Below are positions 1 to 9,149 of a stretch of 16,007 nucleotides of DNA, piece after piece. The stretch comes from Kiritimatiellales bacterium. GTDB lineage: Bacteria > Verrucomicrobiota > Kiritimatiellia > Kiritimatiellales > Pontiellaceae. The translations under genes and the position numbers were made by a program. The notes beneath the pieces were generated by a model. It saw only the letters and a program-made list of their open reading frames with translations, was not told the DNA's origin and did not search any database. Within the stretch, counting starts at the first letter, position 1; each line of letters opens with the position of its first letter. Where the stretch lies: positions 1-16,007 of the forward strand of contig DAOVNC010000026.1 in NCBI GenBank assembly GCA_030630445.1. Direction: 5' to 3'.

Positions 1-1068
1 GTCAACATTCACCAAGTTGAATGAATTCGACAGCGTATTCCCTTCCCACGCCTCATATAAATCCGAGTGCCCATCCCCGTCCGTATCGGCTCCATCCGAA
101 ACGAGATAAAAGCGTTTCATTTTATTTGTCGATTCCGAGTCCGTCCACACGACCGTTTGCGACCCAAAAGTTGGGATCCACTCGCCATCGGCAGGCAGTG
201 ACCAAGAAGGTGAATAGACTAAATCATCCTTCGCAAAAATCTCGATATGGTTCATGTGCCCGAAGCCCTCGGGCAGGGAGAGGGTCAGCTCCACCAAAAG
301 GTTGCTGGTCGAGCCGCTTCCGGGAACGCCGTTCGTGCCTCCGCCACTCGGCGGCGGTGGAGGCGAAGAAAGAGTCGATATCAGCGGTTCAGAAAGAAGC
401 TCAGGCGAAGCCATCGATATGCTCACCACCACCTTGTCGCTTTCCACTGGAGAGTCGGCCATCCGCTCCATCGCGACCGCCCTTTCCAACTCCGCGATCT
501 CCTGCTCGATCTGCACATGTGCATCCCAGAACACCAGAGGGATTAAGTCTACTAAAGTTGCGATTTTACTTGGCAAGAAGACGTTGCGCATAAACTCGTC
601 CTCCAGAACCTCTTTCTTTCCAAGGCCGAAAAATTCGCGCTGCAGGTCGTATCTGTCGTACGTTTTTTCCCGCCCGATCCTGAATATTTCCCAGCCTGAA
701 TCGTCAAGCACCACAATTTGGCCAGTGAAATAATCTTCATACAGGCCAACGGTGTGGCGAACGATCCCGTTCTCGTCGATCCACCCCCGGAACAGCTTTC
801 GGGTTTCAGGGCTGAAAGAGTCCCAAACCACCGGGAAGCTCCCGGCGGGCTGGAGCAGCCTCTCCGACAGCGAGGGCAAACTGACCGGAAAATATTCCCG
901 CTGAATGGATATCAGGCACTCCCCAAGCATTTGCTCATTGGCAACGATAGATTCCGGTTCGGCAACGACCTCGCTCGAAATCTCCTGCGCAAAAGCGGAA
1001 CACCCCACGGCAAAACACAACACACCCAACCAAAGTTTCAGTTTCATAACCCCCACCCTTTTACTCAT
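1..1068 (-). CDS. Exported protein with DxDxDG calcium motif, 3' end outside the window
   Basis: An uninterrupted minus-strand frame runs off the left edge, giving 356 visible codons. I chose the ATG at 1068 because GGGAG (1073-1077) lies just upstream. The ATG at 1047, seven codons in, is the alternative. The N-terminus is a signal peptide: basic residues (KR, then K-x-K), a hydrophobic stretch, and a likely signal peptidase I site after AFA, before QE. A Cys preceded by AVG makes a weak lipobox an alternative. A mixed alpha/beta-looking region follows, then a Pro5 run near residues 236-240 with a Gly/Ser-rich linker. Next is a module containing VVWTDSE and a FYL strand. From residue 328 comes DTDGDGHSD, a thrombospondin-3-like calcium loop. 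Such loops are common in secreted proteins of marine PVC bacteria (family knowledge, not searched). The calcium loop near the cut suggests the protein continues. Function is unknown. Confidence 0.75.
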   Translation of the reverse strand, partial: MSKRVGVMKLKLWLGVLCFAVGCSAFAQEISSEVVAEPESIVANEQMLGECLISIQREYFPVSLPSLSERLLQPAGSFPVVWDSFSPETRKLFRGWIDENGIVRHTVGLYEDYFTGQIVVLDDSGWEIFRIGREKTYDRYDLQREFFGLGKKEVLEDEFMRNVFLPSKIATLVDLIPLVFWDAHVQIEQEIAELERAVAMERMADSPVESDKVVVSISMASPELLSEPLISTLSSPPPPPSGGGTNGVPGSGSTSNLLVELTLSLPEGFGHMNHIEIFAKDDLVYSPSWSLPADGEWIPTFGSQTVVWTDSESTNKMKRFYLVSDGADTDGDGHSDLYEAWEGNTLSNSFNLVNVD

Positions 1069-1179
1069 TTCACTCCCTTTATCAAAAGACAGCGATCTTT
1101 CCACAGACACATTACAAGAAGCAAGATAAAATTTCACCATTAGCATACAGAGGTATTGCTCTCGTATTGTTCCTCGCCT

Positions 1180-1419
1180 ATGGAAAAAACAATCTACAAC
1201 CGAGATTATGAAGCCCTGATACTTTGGCTAAAAACTACAAGAAAGTCGTCTGGCCTAACCATGCGCGATCTCTGCCAAGTGCTTGACTGTTCCATCGGAT
1301 ATGTCCAGAAGATCGAAAACGGCCTCCATAGACTCGATGCCCTCCAACTAGTTCGCTACTGCGAAGCCATCGGAGCCGACGTTCATGAGGGTATCAAGAT
1401 CCTTGAGAAAAAAGGCTAA
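1180..1419 (+). CDS. Small XRE/Cro-type helix-turn-helix regulator
   Basis: This 79-residue protein is essentially one HTH_3/XRE domain. An N-terminal helix (YEALILWLKTTRKSSG) leads to the helix-turn-helix LTMRDLCQVLDCSIGYVQKIENG, with the typical S-x-x-Y-V-x-K-I-E-N-G recognition helix, and then a closing helix pair (LDALQLVRYCEAIG). It probably binds DNA as a dimer. There is no effector or sensor domain. The start is uncertain: the ATG at 1180 has no Shine-Dalgarno, while an upstream in-frame TTG at 1156 has AGAGG only two bases away. The gene is divergent from the exported-protein gene with about 110 bases between them, so autoregulation or control of that neighbour is possible but unproven. 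No partner toxin, prophage or restriction gene is visible. Confidence 0.8.
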   Translation: MEKTIYNRDYEALILWLKTTRKSSGLTMRDLCQVLDCSIGYVQKIENGLHRLDALQLVRYCEAIGADVHEGIKILEKKG

Positions 1420-1477
1420 ACCACTTTCAGCCCCCGCTACCTCCTTTCGGAAACTCTGGTAGCCTCAAAACCAAAAA

Positions 1478-1501
1478 ACCGCCCCGAGGGTTCGGGACGG
1501 T
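1478..1501 (-). terminator. Rho-independent terminator for ppdK
   Basis: Read on the minus strand, ACCG/CGGT and TCCCGA/TCGGGG arms form a 10-bp stem closed by a 4-base loop and followed by a run of T (complement of 1473-1477). The only non-Watson-Crick position is G-U on the minus-strand RNA. On plus-strand RNA it would be a C-A mismatch followed by only three T. It therefore acts best for ppdK, about 47 bases past its stop. Confidence 0.8.
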
Positions 1502-1517
1502 TTCGCGGGGGTTGCCG

Positions 1518-1538
1518 GGCGGGATCGGCGATCCCGCC
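1518..1538. repeat. Perfect palindrome with 9-bp arms, possible dispersed REP-like element
   Basis: GGCGGGATC and GATCCCGCC flank a GGC spacer. The palindrome sits between the ppdK stop and its terminator and has no T-tract of its own. Its symmetry and its location just after a gene resemble REP/BIME-type elements. Whether it recurs in the genome cannot be judged from this window. Confidence 0.5.
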
Positions 1539-1547
1539 TACAACACG

Positions 1548-4301
<2,754 letters not shown>

Positions 4302-4349
4302 GCTAGTTTCTCCTTGGTTTCCTAAAAGTGGAATGGAACAAAAAGGGCA

Positions 4350-4377
4350 TTGTTAGCAAAGCGGGAAACAGAGTCAA
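4350..4377 (-). promoter_or_regulatory. Candidate sigma70-type promoter of ppdK
   Basis: On the minus strand TTGACT (4377-4372) is followed after 16 bases by TAACAA (4355-4350), about 50 bases before the ppdK ATG. The -35 is 5/6 to consensus and the -10 is weaker. Assigned by eye, with no transcription start data. Confidence 0.45.
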
Positions 4378-4402
4378 GGCAACCGCTTGTTTATTAGCCC
4401 TT

Positions 4403-4440
4403 AATCGCGGCTCGCTGACCGCGATCTGCAATGATCGCGG
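4403..4440. repeat. Cluster of three CGCGAT half-sites in the ppdK/ispA divergent region
   Basis: AATCGCGG (4403-4410), CCGCGATC (4419-4426) and GATCGCGG (4433-4440) lie in 38 bases. The last two form a perfect 8-bp inverted repeat around a 6-base spacer, TGCAAT. This lies about 40 bases upstream of the candidate ppdK -35 and about 115 bases upstream of ispA, where an operator or activator site would be placed. It may equally be an RNA hairpin on the ispA side. The rest of the 4302-4554 gap shows no convincing gene. Confidence 0.4.
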
Positions 4441-4469
4441 GCGATTTAGGGAAAAACCTGATTTCTTGT

Positions 4470-4498
4470 TTTCCAAACCGTGTAATTTTCCCTATACA
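4470..4498 (+). promoter_or_regulatory. Weak candidate promoter of ispA
   Basis: TTTCCA (4470-4475) and TATACA (4493-4498) are separated by 17 bases, about 57 bases before the ispA start. Both boxes match only 4/6, so this is tentative. Confidence 0.25.
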
Positions 4499-4554
4499 CA
4501 ATGCCGTTTTGTTCGCGTATCGACGCGTTGATTGGTGATTGAAAAGCCGAGTGA

Positions 4555-5421
4555 ATGCCCATGATCTACAACTACCTCAAAGAGAAGCAAGAGCTGGTCG
4601 AGTCCGCCCTGAAAAATTGCCTGCCCGCCGCAGACACCCGGCCTGCGGTGCTCCATGAAGCCATGCACTATTGCGTACTCAACGGCGGAAAACGAATCCG
4701 TCCGATCCTATGCATTGCGGTAGCCGAGGCGTGCGGCGCGGAAACCAACCAGGCACTGCTCCCGGCCGTGTCCACCGAACTCTACCACTGCTCTACCCTC
4801 GTGCACGACGACCTGCCCTGCATGGACAATGACGACCTGCGCCGAGGCGTGTCCACCTGCCACGTCAAGTTTGGTGCGGCCACCGCGATACTCACCGGCG
4901 ATGCGCTATTGATCCATGCCTTCCAGATCCTTGCTGAAAACGGCGATCCGCAACTATCGCTGGAACTCGCCAAGGCGGCGGGTTCGCTCGGGGTCGTTGC
5001 CGGACAAGTGGAGGACTTGGCCGCCGAGGGTAGCGACCCTGATGCCGACCTCATTGAATTCATCCACATGAATAAAACGGCCAGCCTCATCCGGGCGTCT
5101 GTCCGCATGGGCGCAATAATTGGGGGAGCCAACAACGCCGAACTGGAAAGCCTGACGGTGTTTGGTGAAAAAATCGGTCTGGCATTCCAGATTGAAGACG
5201 ATATCCTCGATGAAATCTCCACCGATGAAGTACTCGGAAAACCGTCCGGCTCGGACCAGAAACAACGGAAAATGACCTACCCGGCCGTCCACGGCATGGA
5301 TGCGGCCAAAGCGACGGTTGCGGAGCTCACCCGCGAAGCCCTTGTTTCACTCGATTCCGTGCAATACGACACCGCAATCCTTCAGGACATCGCAAACTAC
5401 CTTGTGAACCGGAAATACTGA
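4555..5421 (+). CDS. ispA: Short-chain polyprenyl (farnesyl/geranyl) diphosphate synthase
   Basis: Condenses isopentenyl diphosphate with an allylic diphosphate to give the C15 (possibly C20) precursor of undecaprenyl phosphate and quinone side chains. The 288-residue protein is normal for IspA. Visible signatures: GGKRIRP (44-50, IPP binding); the first aspartate-rich motif HDDLPCMDNDD (84-94) with the two extra residues typical of bacterial type II synthases; the Gln-containing GQVEDLAAEG (150-159); the second aspartate-rich motif FQIEDDILDE (211-220); and GKPSGSDQKQRKMTYP near 228-243. Product length cannot be fixed from motifs alone. The ATG at 4555 starts the longest form, but GAGTG (4549-4553) is better spaced for the ATG two codons later (4561). 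It is not next to dxs or xseB, its common partners. Its stop is one base from the stop of the convergent gene. Confidence 0.93.
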   Translation: MPMIYNYLKEKQELVESALKNCLPAADTRPAVLHEAMHYCVLNGGKRIRPILCIAVAEACGAETNQALLPAVSTELYHCSTLVHDDLPCMDNDDLRRGVSTCHVKFGAATAILTGDALLIHAFQILAENGDPQLSLELAKAAGSLGVVAGQVEDLAAEGSDPDADLIEFIHMNKTASLIRASVRMGAIIGGANNAELESLTVFGEKIGLAFQIEDDILDEISTDEVLGKPSGSDQKQRKMTYPAVHGMDAAKATVAELTREALVSLDSVQYDTAILQDIANYLVNRKY

Positions 5422-5422
5422 T

Positions 5423-6811
5423 TCATCGCTCGTCATGGAATTCGTTTAGGCGATCCACGAGCAGTCCGAGCTTGATTTCGGTGCGTTGCCGCTCAAGAAC
5501 GCGACCCCGTCCCTTGCAGGACTGGCACACGAATTGTATTACACCTTTGCCTTGGCAACGGGTGCATTTCCCGGAGCCCCGGCATGTGGTGCAATGGACT
5601 TTGCTGCCGTCGATCTCCAAGGTGCGTTCTCCCGAGCCCTCGCAACGGGAGCATTTGCCGCTCCCCCCGCAGCTTCGGCAATCCCGCTGGATCCATCCGG
5701 TTGCCGCGCAATTCCCGCACGGCTTCAGGTATTTCCCGGCATCCAGCACTTCGGCTTCGCGAAACAGCACATCCAACATTCGGTTGAAGCGTTCGGCCTC
5801 CTGGAAATCCTCCTCCAGCAACGAGTGCATGAGACAGACCACCACCAAATTGGTATCCATCCCACCCCCATACTCCTCCGAAAGATAGAAGGCCCGCGCA
5901 GGCTCCTTGAGGTTGGGGATTTTGGAAAGAACCTTGTCGATATGCGACGAGGCACTTGAAGTCACGGCCACCCATCGATCCGGCGAGGCAACGGCATTGA
6001 CCTCGCGTACGATGCGATCCCGCAGGATTTCACAATATTGCAGATTCACCACCTTGCCCGCTCCCTTGCATTCTAGGCAAGGGGGCGAAAACCCTCCATC
6101 GCCCTTGCATTTGGAGCAAACCCCTGTTCCGCGGCACGTGGTGCAGTGCATCCGTGAATCATCAAAACTCGATTTCCGGGTACCCACCCCGTCGCAACGC
6201 GGGCATTTACCCGAGCCATTGCAGGTTGTGCAGGTCTTGTTCAACCGCCCATCGCCCCCGCAATTTGCGCATGGGCGAAAAAGCAGGTCGCGATCAACCT
6301 CATCGAGTTCGTATTCCTTTTCCTCGAGGAAGAGGACGAAACGCTTGGCCTCGGCGCGGTTGTCCGCAAGCAGGTTCTGCAGAACCCCGAGCAGGAGGAT
6401 TTTCGCATCCAGTGCCCCGGTGCTGGCCGCACCCAGCAACAACTCCCGCGCAGCGACATCAAGATCCGGAATTTCCGCGAGAACGGCTGCGACCCCGTAT
6501 CGGTCCTGAACGGGCTTCGCCTTGGCCTCCGGCTCGGCGGGTTGGGCGACGATCGGCTGGTCCTCTGCCGGGGGATCCAGATAGACTGCTTTCCAATCAT
6601 CCGGCAGCAACTTGAAGTTGAGGAAATAGCTTCCCCCATCGTGCATGACCATCAACCCTTGGGAACTGCGCCGCCACACATAGGCGTTGGTCAGCACGCT
6701 TCCATCCGGCAGGGCAAACTCCGCCACCGGCGTTTCCGTCAGCGCCACGATCTCTCCAGCGCCGCACTGCAACGCCCCCATTAATACCAAGGACACCAAC
6801 ACATGTTTCAT
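5423..6811 (-). CDS. Exported protein with two duplicated DnaJ-like cysteine-rich modules
   Basis: A 462-residue protein of unknown function. The start at 6811 is chosen because GGAG (6817-6820) precedes it by five bases and the frame then opens with a signal peptide (MKHVLVSLVLMGALQCGAGE). A TTG further upstream at 6880 lacks a ribosome site. Domains: a small SH3/beta-barrel-like domain (about 24-77; LPDGSVLTNAYV ... MVMHDGGSYFLNFKLLP), a Pro/Ala-rich linker, then two copies of a helical segment (about 106-177 and 291-361) each followed by a cysteine-rich module (about 181-252 and 365-436). Each module has six CxxCxxxG units, most of the CxxCxGxG form of the DnaJ zinc region, so twelve in all against four in DnaJ. 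There is no J-domain or HPD motif, so it is not DnaJ. If exported, zinc binding or disulfides outside the cytoplasm are both possible. Confidence 0.85.
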   Translation of the reverse strand: MKHVLVSLVLMGALQCGAGEIVALTETPVAEFALPDGSVLTNAYVWRRSSQGLMVMHDGGSYFLNFKLLPDDWKAVYLDPPAEDQPIVAQPAEPEAKAKPVQDRYGVAAVLAEIPDLDVAARELLLGAASTGALDAKILLLGVLQNLLADNRAEAKRFVLFLEEKEYELDEVDRDLLFRPCANCGGDGRLNKTCTTCNGSGKCPRCDGVGTRKSSFDDSRMHCTTCRGTGVCSKCKGDGGFSPPCLECKGAGKVVNLQYCEILRDRIVREVNAVASPDRWVAVTSSASSHIDKVLSKIPNLKEPARAFYLSEEYGGGMDTNLVVVCLMHSLLEEDFQEAERFNRMLDVLFREAEVLDAGKYLKPCGNCAATGWIQRDCRSCGGSGKCSRCEGSGERTLEIDGSKVHCTTCRGSGKCTRCQGKGVIQFVCQSCKGRGRVLERQRTEIKLGLLVDRLNEFHDER

Positions 6812-6905
6812 AGATGCTCCAGCAAGTAGATTTCCATTCCTCGTAAAGAGTGGCGATCCTATGGTTTTATCGATCGGCAATACAGGTTAAAAAAATCATG
6901 TTTTT

Positions 6906-6936
6906 TTGCGGATTTTCCCGGCGGGTTGCCTATAGT
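6906..6936 (+). promoter_or_regulatory. Candidate promoter of rbfA-truB-ribF
   Basis: TTGCGG (6906-6911) and TATAGT (6931-6936) precede rbfA, with a rather long 19-base spacer. Just upstream an A7 tract (6889-6895) and a T7 tract (6901-6907) form an AT-rich, UP-element-like stretch. The region is shared with the divergent exported-protein gene. Moderate to low support. Confidence 0.35.
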
Positions 6937-6959
6937 ACCGCCTTTTTAAGGAAACATCT

Positions 6960-7355
6960 ATGGGAACACCACGTCTAGTCAGGGTCAACGAATTGCTCAA
7001 ACGCGAGATTGCGGAAGATATCCACCGCAACTTTTCCGGATCAAACTTCGATACGGCAGCCGTCACGGTCACGCGCGTCGAGTGCGCTGCGGACCTGCGT
7101 GATGCCAACGTTTTCATCTCCATCTTCGGGCACGAGGACGAACGCGACCGCATGATCGCCTACCTCAACCGCCACCGGCAAGAGGTGATCCGGCTGATGA
7201 TCAAACGCGTAAAGCTCAAGTATACCCCGCGCCTGCACTTCGTGCTCGACGAATCCATCGAAGGCGGCGACCGCATCCTGTCGTTGCTGGCCGAGATGGA
7301 GCGCGAAAACCCCGAAGCCTTCAAAAACGACGAAGAAACAGATGAGAAATCGTAG
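6960..7355 (+). CDS. rbfA: Ribosome-binding factor A
   Basis: A 131-residue RbfA-family protein, a single KH-like domain that binds the 30S subunit and helps mature the 5' end of 16S rRNA. Visible signatures are the N-terminal basic helix RVNELLKREIAEDI (8-21), the central strand VTRVECAADLRDANVFISIFG (37-57; Ser/Ala-D-L-x-x-A-x-V-F/Y-I-S), and the C-terminal KLKYTPRLHFVLDESIEGG (85-103). The tail after residue 112 is acidic. The ATG has AAGGA (6948-6952) seven bases upstream. Its stop overlaps truB by 14 bases, indicating translational coupling. In many bacteria rbfA follows nusA-infB; here the upstream gene is an unrelated divergent one, so the trio has its own promoter. Confidence 0.95.
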   Translation: MGTPRLVRVNELLKREIAEDIHRNFSGSNFDTAAVTVTRVECAADLRDANVFISIFGHEDERDRMIAYLNRHRQEVIRLMIKRVKLKYTPRLHFVLDESIEGGDRILSLLAEMERENPEAFKNDEETDEKS

Positions 7356-8061
7356 ACGCCGCGAACCCGATCCCTACGACGGCATCCTGCTCGTCGACAA
7401 ACCGACCGACTGGACCTCGCACGATGTCGTCGCCAAGATCCGCAACCACTTCAAATTCAGCAAAGTTGGCCACGGCGGAACGCTTGACCCCCTCGCCACC
7501 GGGTTGCTCGTCCTGCTCATCGGAAAAGGCACCAAGCTATCCGACCGCATCATGGGCGGCGACAAAACCTACGAAGGCACCATCCACCTCGGCATAACCA
7601 CCAGCTCGCAGGACCGCGACGGTGAAGTGCTGGGAAAAAAGGACGCCTCGCACATCACCCGCGAGCAGATCGAAGCCGCCATCCAAAACTATCTCGGCGA
7701 CATCGAGCAGATTCCTCCCATGGTCTCCGCCATCAAAAAGAATGGGGTGCCCCTCTACAAAATGGCACGCAAAGGCCTGGAGATCGAACGCGAACCGCGC
7801 AAGATCCACATCTTCAGCTTCGAGGTCACCGGCTTCGAAAACCCATTTGTCAACTTCCGCGTCAAAAGCACCAAGGGAACCTACGTACGCACCCTCGCGC
7901 ACGACCTCGGCAACGATCTCGGTGTCGGTGCGAGCCTAGATGCCCTGCGGCGCACCGGCTCCGGACCCCTGAATATTGAAAAGGCACATACGATGGAGGA
8001 AATCCTCGCCTGCGACCGCGAAACCATCGGCAAAAAAATGATACTAACGGGTAACGAGTAA
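7342..8061 (+). CDS. truB: tRNA pseudouridine(55) synthase TruB
   Basis: Converts U55 in the T-loop of tRNAs to pseudouridine. The 239-residue protein carries the TruB motifs in order: GILLVDKPTDWTSHDVV (14-30), the catalytic loop GHGGTLDPLATGLL (43-56) with Asp49 as nucleophile, KTYEG (75-79), QIPPMVSAIKKNG (123-135), and STKGTYVRTLAHDLG (176-190). It ends shortly after the catalytic core, without the C-terminal PUA-type domain of longer homologues such as the E. coli enzyme; short forms are known. The ATG lies inside the end of rbfA. The final codons (GTAACGAGTAA) already belong to the heptamer repeat described next, so the gene's 3' end may have been reshaped by it. Confidence 0.95.
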   Translation: MRNRRRREPDPYDGILLVDKPTDWTSHDVVAKIRNHFKFSKVGHGGTLDPLATGLLVLLIGKGTKLSDRIMGGDKTYEGTIHLGITTSSQDRDGEVLGKKDASHITREQIEAAIQNYLGDIEQIPPMVSAIKKNGVPLYKMARKGLEIEREPRKIHIFSFEVTGFENPFVNFRVKSTKGTYVRTLAHDLGNDLGVGASLDALRRTGSGPLNIEKAHTMEEILACDRETIGKKMILTGNE

Positions 8062-8129
8062 TGCGTAATTCTTGACTGCTCCGCCTCGCCCGACAAAATT
8101 ACGCATTACGCATTACGCATTACGGATTA
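8051..8129. repeat. Inverted heptamer (ATTACGC) repeat array between truB and ribF
   Basis: Downstream half: ATTACGC x3 (8098-8118), ATTACGG (8119-8125), then ATTA. Upstream half, opposite orientation: GTAACGA, GTAATGC, GTAATTC (8051-8071). AATTACGCATTAC (8097-8109) is perfectly complementary to 8058-8070, and the pairing extends imperfectly to 8051, giving a long stem with a 26-base loop. The array overlaps the truB stop and ends just before the ribF start. It resembles the short tandemly repeated heptamers known from cyanobacteria. It has no T-run, so it is not an obvious intrinsic terminator. Confidence 0.8.
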
Positions 8130-8137
8130 GGTTTTTC

Positions 8138-9064
8138 ATGAAAATCATCAATGCATTGGAAGAATTCTCCGACCGCACCACTCCCGTGTTTCTTGCGGCG
8201 GGCTGCTTCGACGGGCTGCATATGGGCCACCGGGCCGTAATCCAGGTAGCCATCGATCGCGCGCACGCCTGCGGCGGCGAGGCGTGGGTCTTCACCTTCG
8301 ACCCCCACCCCGCCAAGGTGCTCAGCCCGGAACATGCGCCGCCGCTGATCTTCACCATCGGCCAGCAACTACGGCATCTGCAGGAAATGGGCGTCGACGG
8401 CTGCATCCTCCAACCCTTCACCTTCGAGTTCATGAAACAGGAGCCCACCGTCTTTTTCGACAACCTCTGCACCCACATCCCCGAACTCGCGGGCATTTCC
8501 GTCGGCGAAGACTGGTCGTTCGGCAGAAACCGGTCCGGCAACCCGGCCCTGCTCACCAAGCTATGCGGCGAACAAAATATTTTCTTTTCCGCCCTTCCGG
8601 CGGTCTGCTGGAAAAACGAGCGCATTTCCAGCACCCGTATCCGCGAAGCCGTCAAGCTGGGTCATTTCGATGATGTCCTCGGCATGCTCGGCCAACCCGT
8701 CGGCACCATTGGAACCGTCGTGCACGGCGAACAGATTGGCCGGAGCCTAGGCTATCCCACCGCCAACATTGATCCCGAAAACGACATGCTCCCTCCGCGC
8801 GGAATCTATGCCGCCAAGCTGCGCGTCGGGCACCACCTCCACAACGCCGCCGCCTACATCGGCCACCGCGGCACCTTCCACGAAAACGAGCCGCAGGTGC
8901 TCGAAGTCCACCTTATCGACGAAGGGAACATCGACCTCTACGGCCAGCAGGTGGAAGTCAGCTATCTCGAATACATCCGCGGCGACCTGGTCTTCGAAGA
9001 CGCCGACACGCTCAAGGAGCAGATCAAGGCCGATATCGCCGCCATCCGCTCCATCCTTCAATAG
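8138..9064 (+). CDS. ribF: Bifunctional riboflavin kinase / FAD synthetase
   Basis: Phosphorylates riboflavin to FMN and adenylylates FMN to FAD. The 308-residue length is typical. The N-terminal nucleotidyltransferase domain has GCFDGLHMGHR (22-32, HxGH-type), FDPHP (54-58) and SSTRIR (164-169). The C-terminal kinase domain has GRSLGYPTANI (201-211), PPRGIYAAK (219-227) and EVHLID (256-261). The family motif usually written NIGxRPTF reads YIGHRGTF (240-247), a Pro-to-Gly change whose effect is unknown. The ATG at 8138 is chosen because everything upstream in frame is repeat-derived (translating as LRITHYALRI), not protein. The ribosome site is weak (TAGG, 8128-8131). It follows truB as in the common rbfA-truB-ribF order, but rpsO does not follow. 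Confidence 0.95.
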   Translation: MKIINALEEFSDRTTPVFLAAGCFDGLHMGHRAVIQVAIDRAHACGGEAWVFTFDPHPAKVLSPEHAPPLIFTIGQQLRHLQEMGVDGCILQPFTFEFMKQEPTVFFDNLCTHIPELAGISVGEDWSFGRNRSGNPALLTKLCGEQNIFFSALPAVCWKNERISSTRIREAVKLGHFDDVLGMLGQPVGTIGTVVHGEQIGRSLGYPTANIDPENDMLPPRGIYAAKLRVGHHLHNAAAYIGHRGTFHENEPQVLEVHLIDEGNIDLYGQQVEVSYLEYIRGDLVFEDADTLKEQIKADIAAIRSILQ

Positions 9065-9097
9065 TTCCAATAGTACGGAAACTGTTCCAGCAACGAA

Positions 9098-9127
9098 AAA
9101 GGCGCCCCGAAGCATCGGGACGCCTTT
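9098..9127. terminator. Terminator hairpin between convergent ribF and fabF
   Basis: AAAGGCG and CGCCTTT arms plus CCCGA/TCGGG make a 13-position stem around an AGCA loop, with A/T runs outside both arms (AAAAA from 9096, TTTCGTTTT to 9133). It can end transcription in both directions. The single internal non-pair is G-U on the minus strand (fab operon side) and a C-A mismatch on the plus strand, so the fab operon is the better-served side. Confidence 0.8.
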
Positions 9128-9149
9128 CGTTTTCCCAATCCCGGAGAGG

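Noticed and set aside
21..733. Plus-strand open frames in the first 750 bases
   Set aside because: They are antisense to an uninterrupted minus-strand frame with a signal peptide, a ribosome site and a calcium motif.
1436..1463. Inverted repeat GCTACC/GGTAGC after the HTH gene as a terminator
   Set aside because: The stem is only six bases with a 16-base interior, and no T-run follows on either strand.
4328..4531. 67-codon frame starting with GTG in the ppdK/ispA gap
   Set aside because: No Shine-Dalgarno, composition unlike the neighbours, and it overlaps the candidate ppdK promoter and the inverted repeats.
8097..8129. Heptamer array as a CRISPR
   Set aside because: The units are 7 bases long and contiguous, with no spacers and no cas genes nearby.
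8072..8137. N-terminal extension of ribF from a TTG
   Set aside because: It would translate the heptamer repeats (RITHYALRI), which are not part of RibF. The family's N-terminus fits the ATG at 8138.
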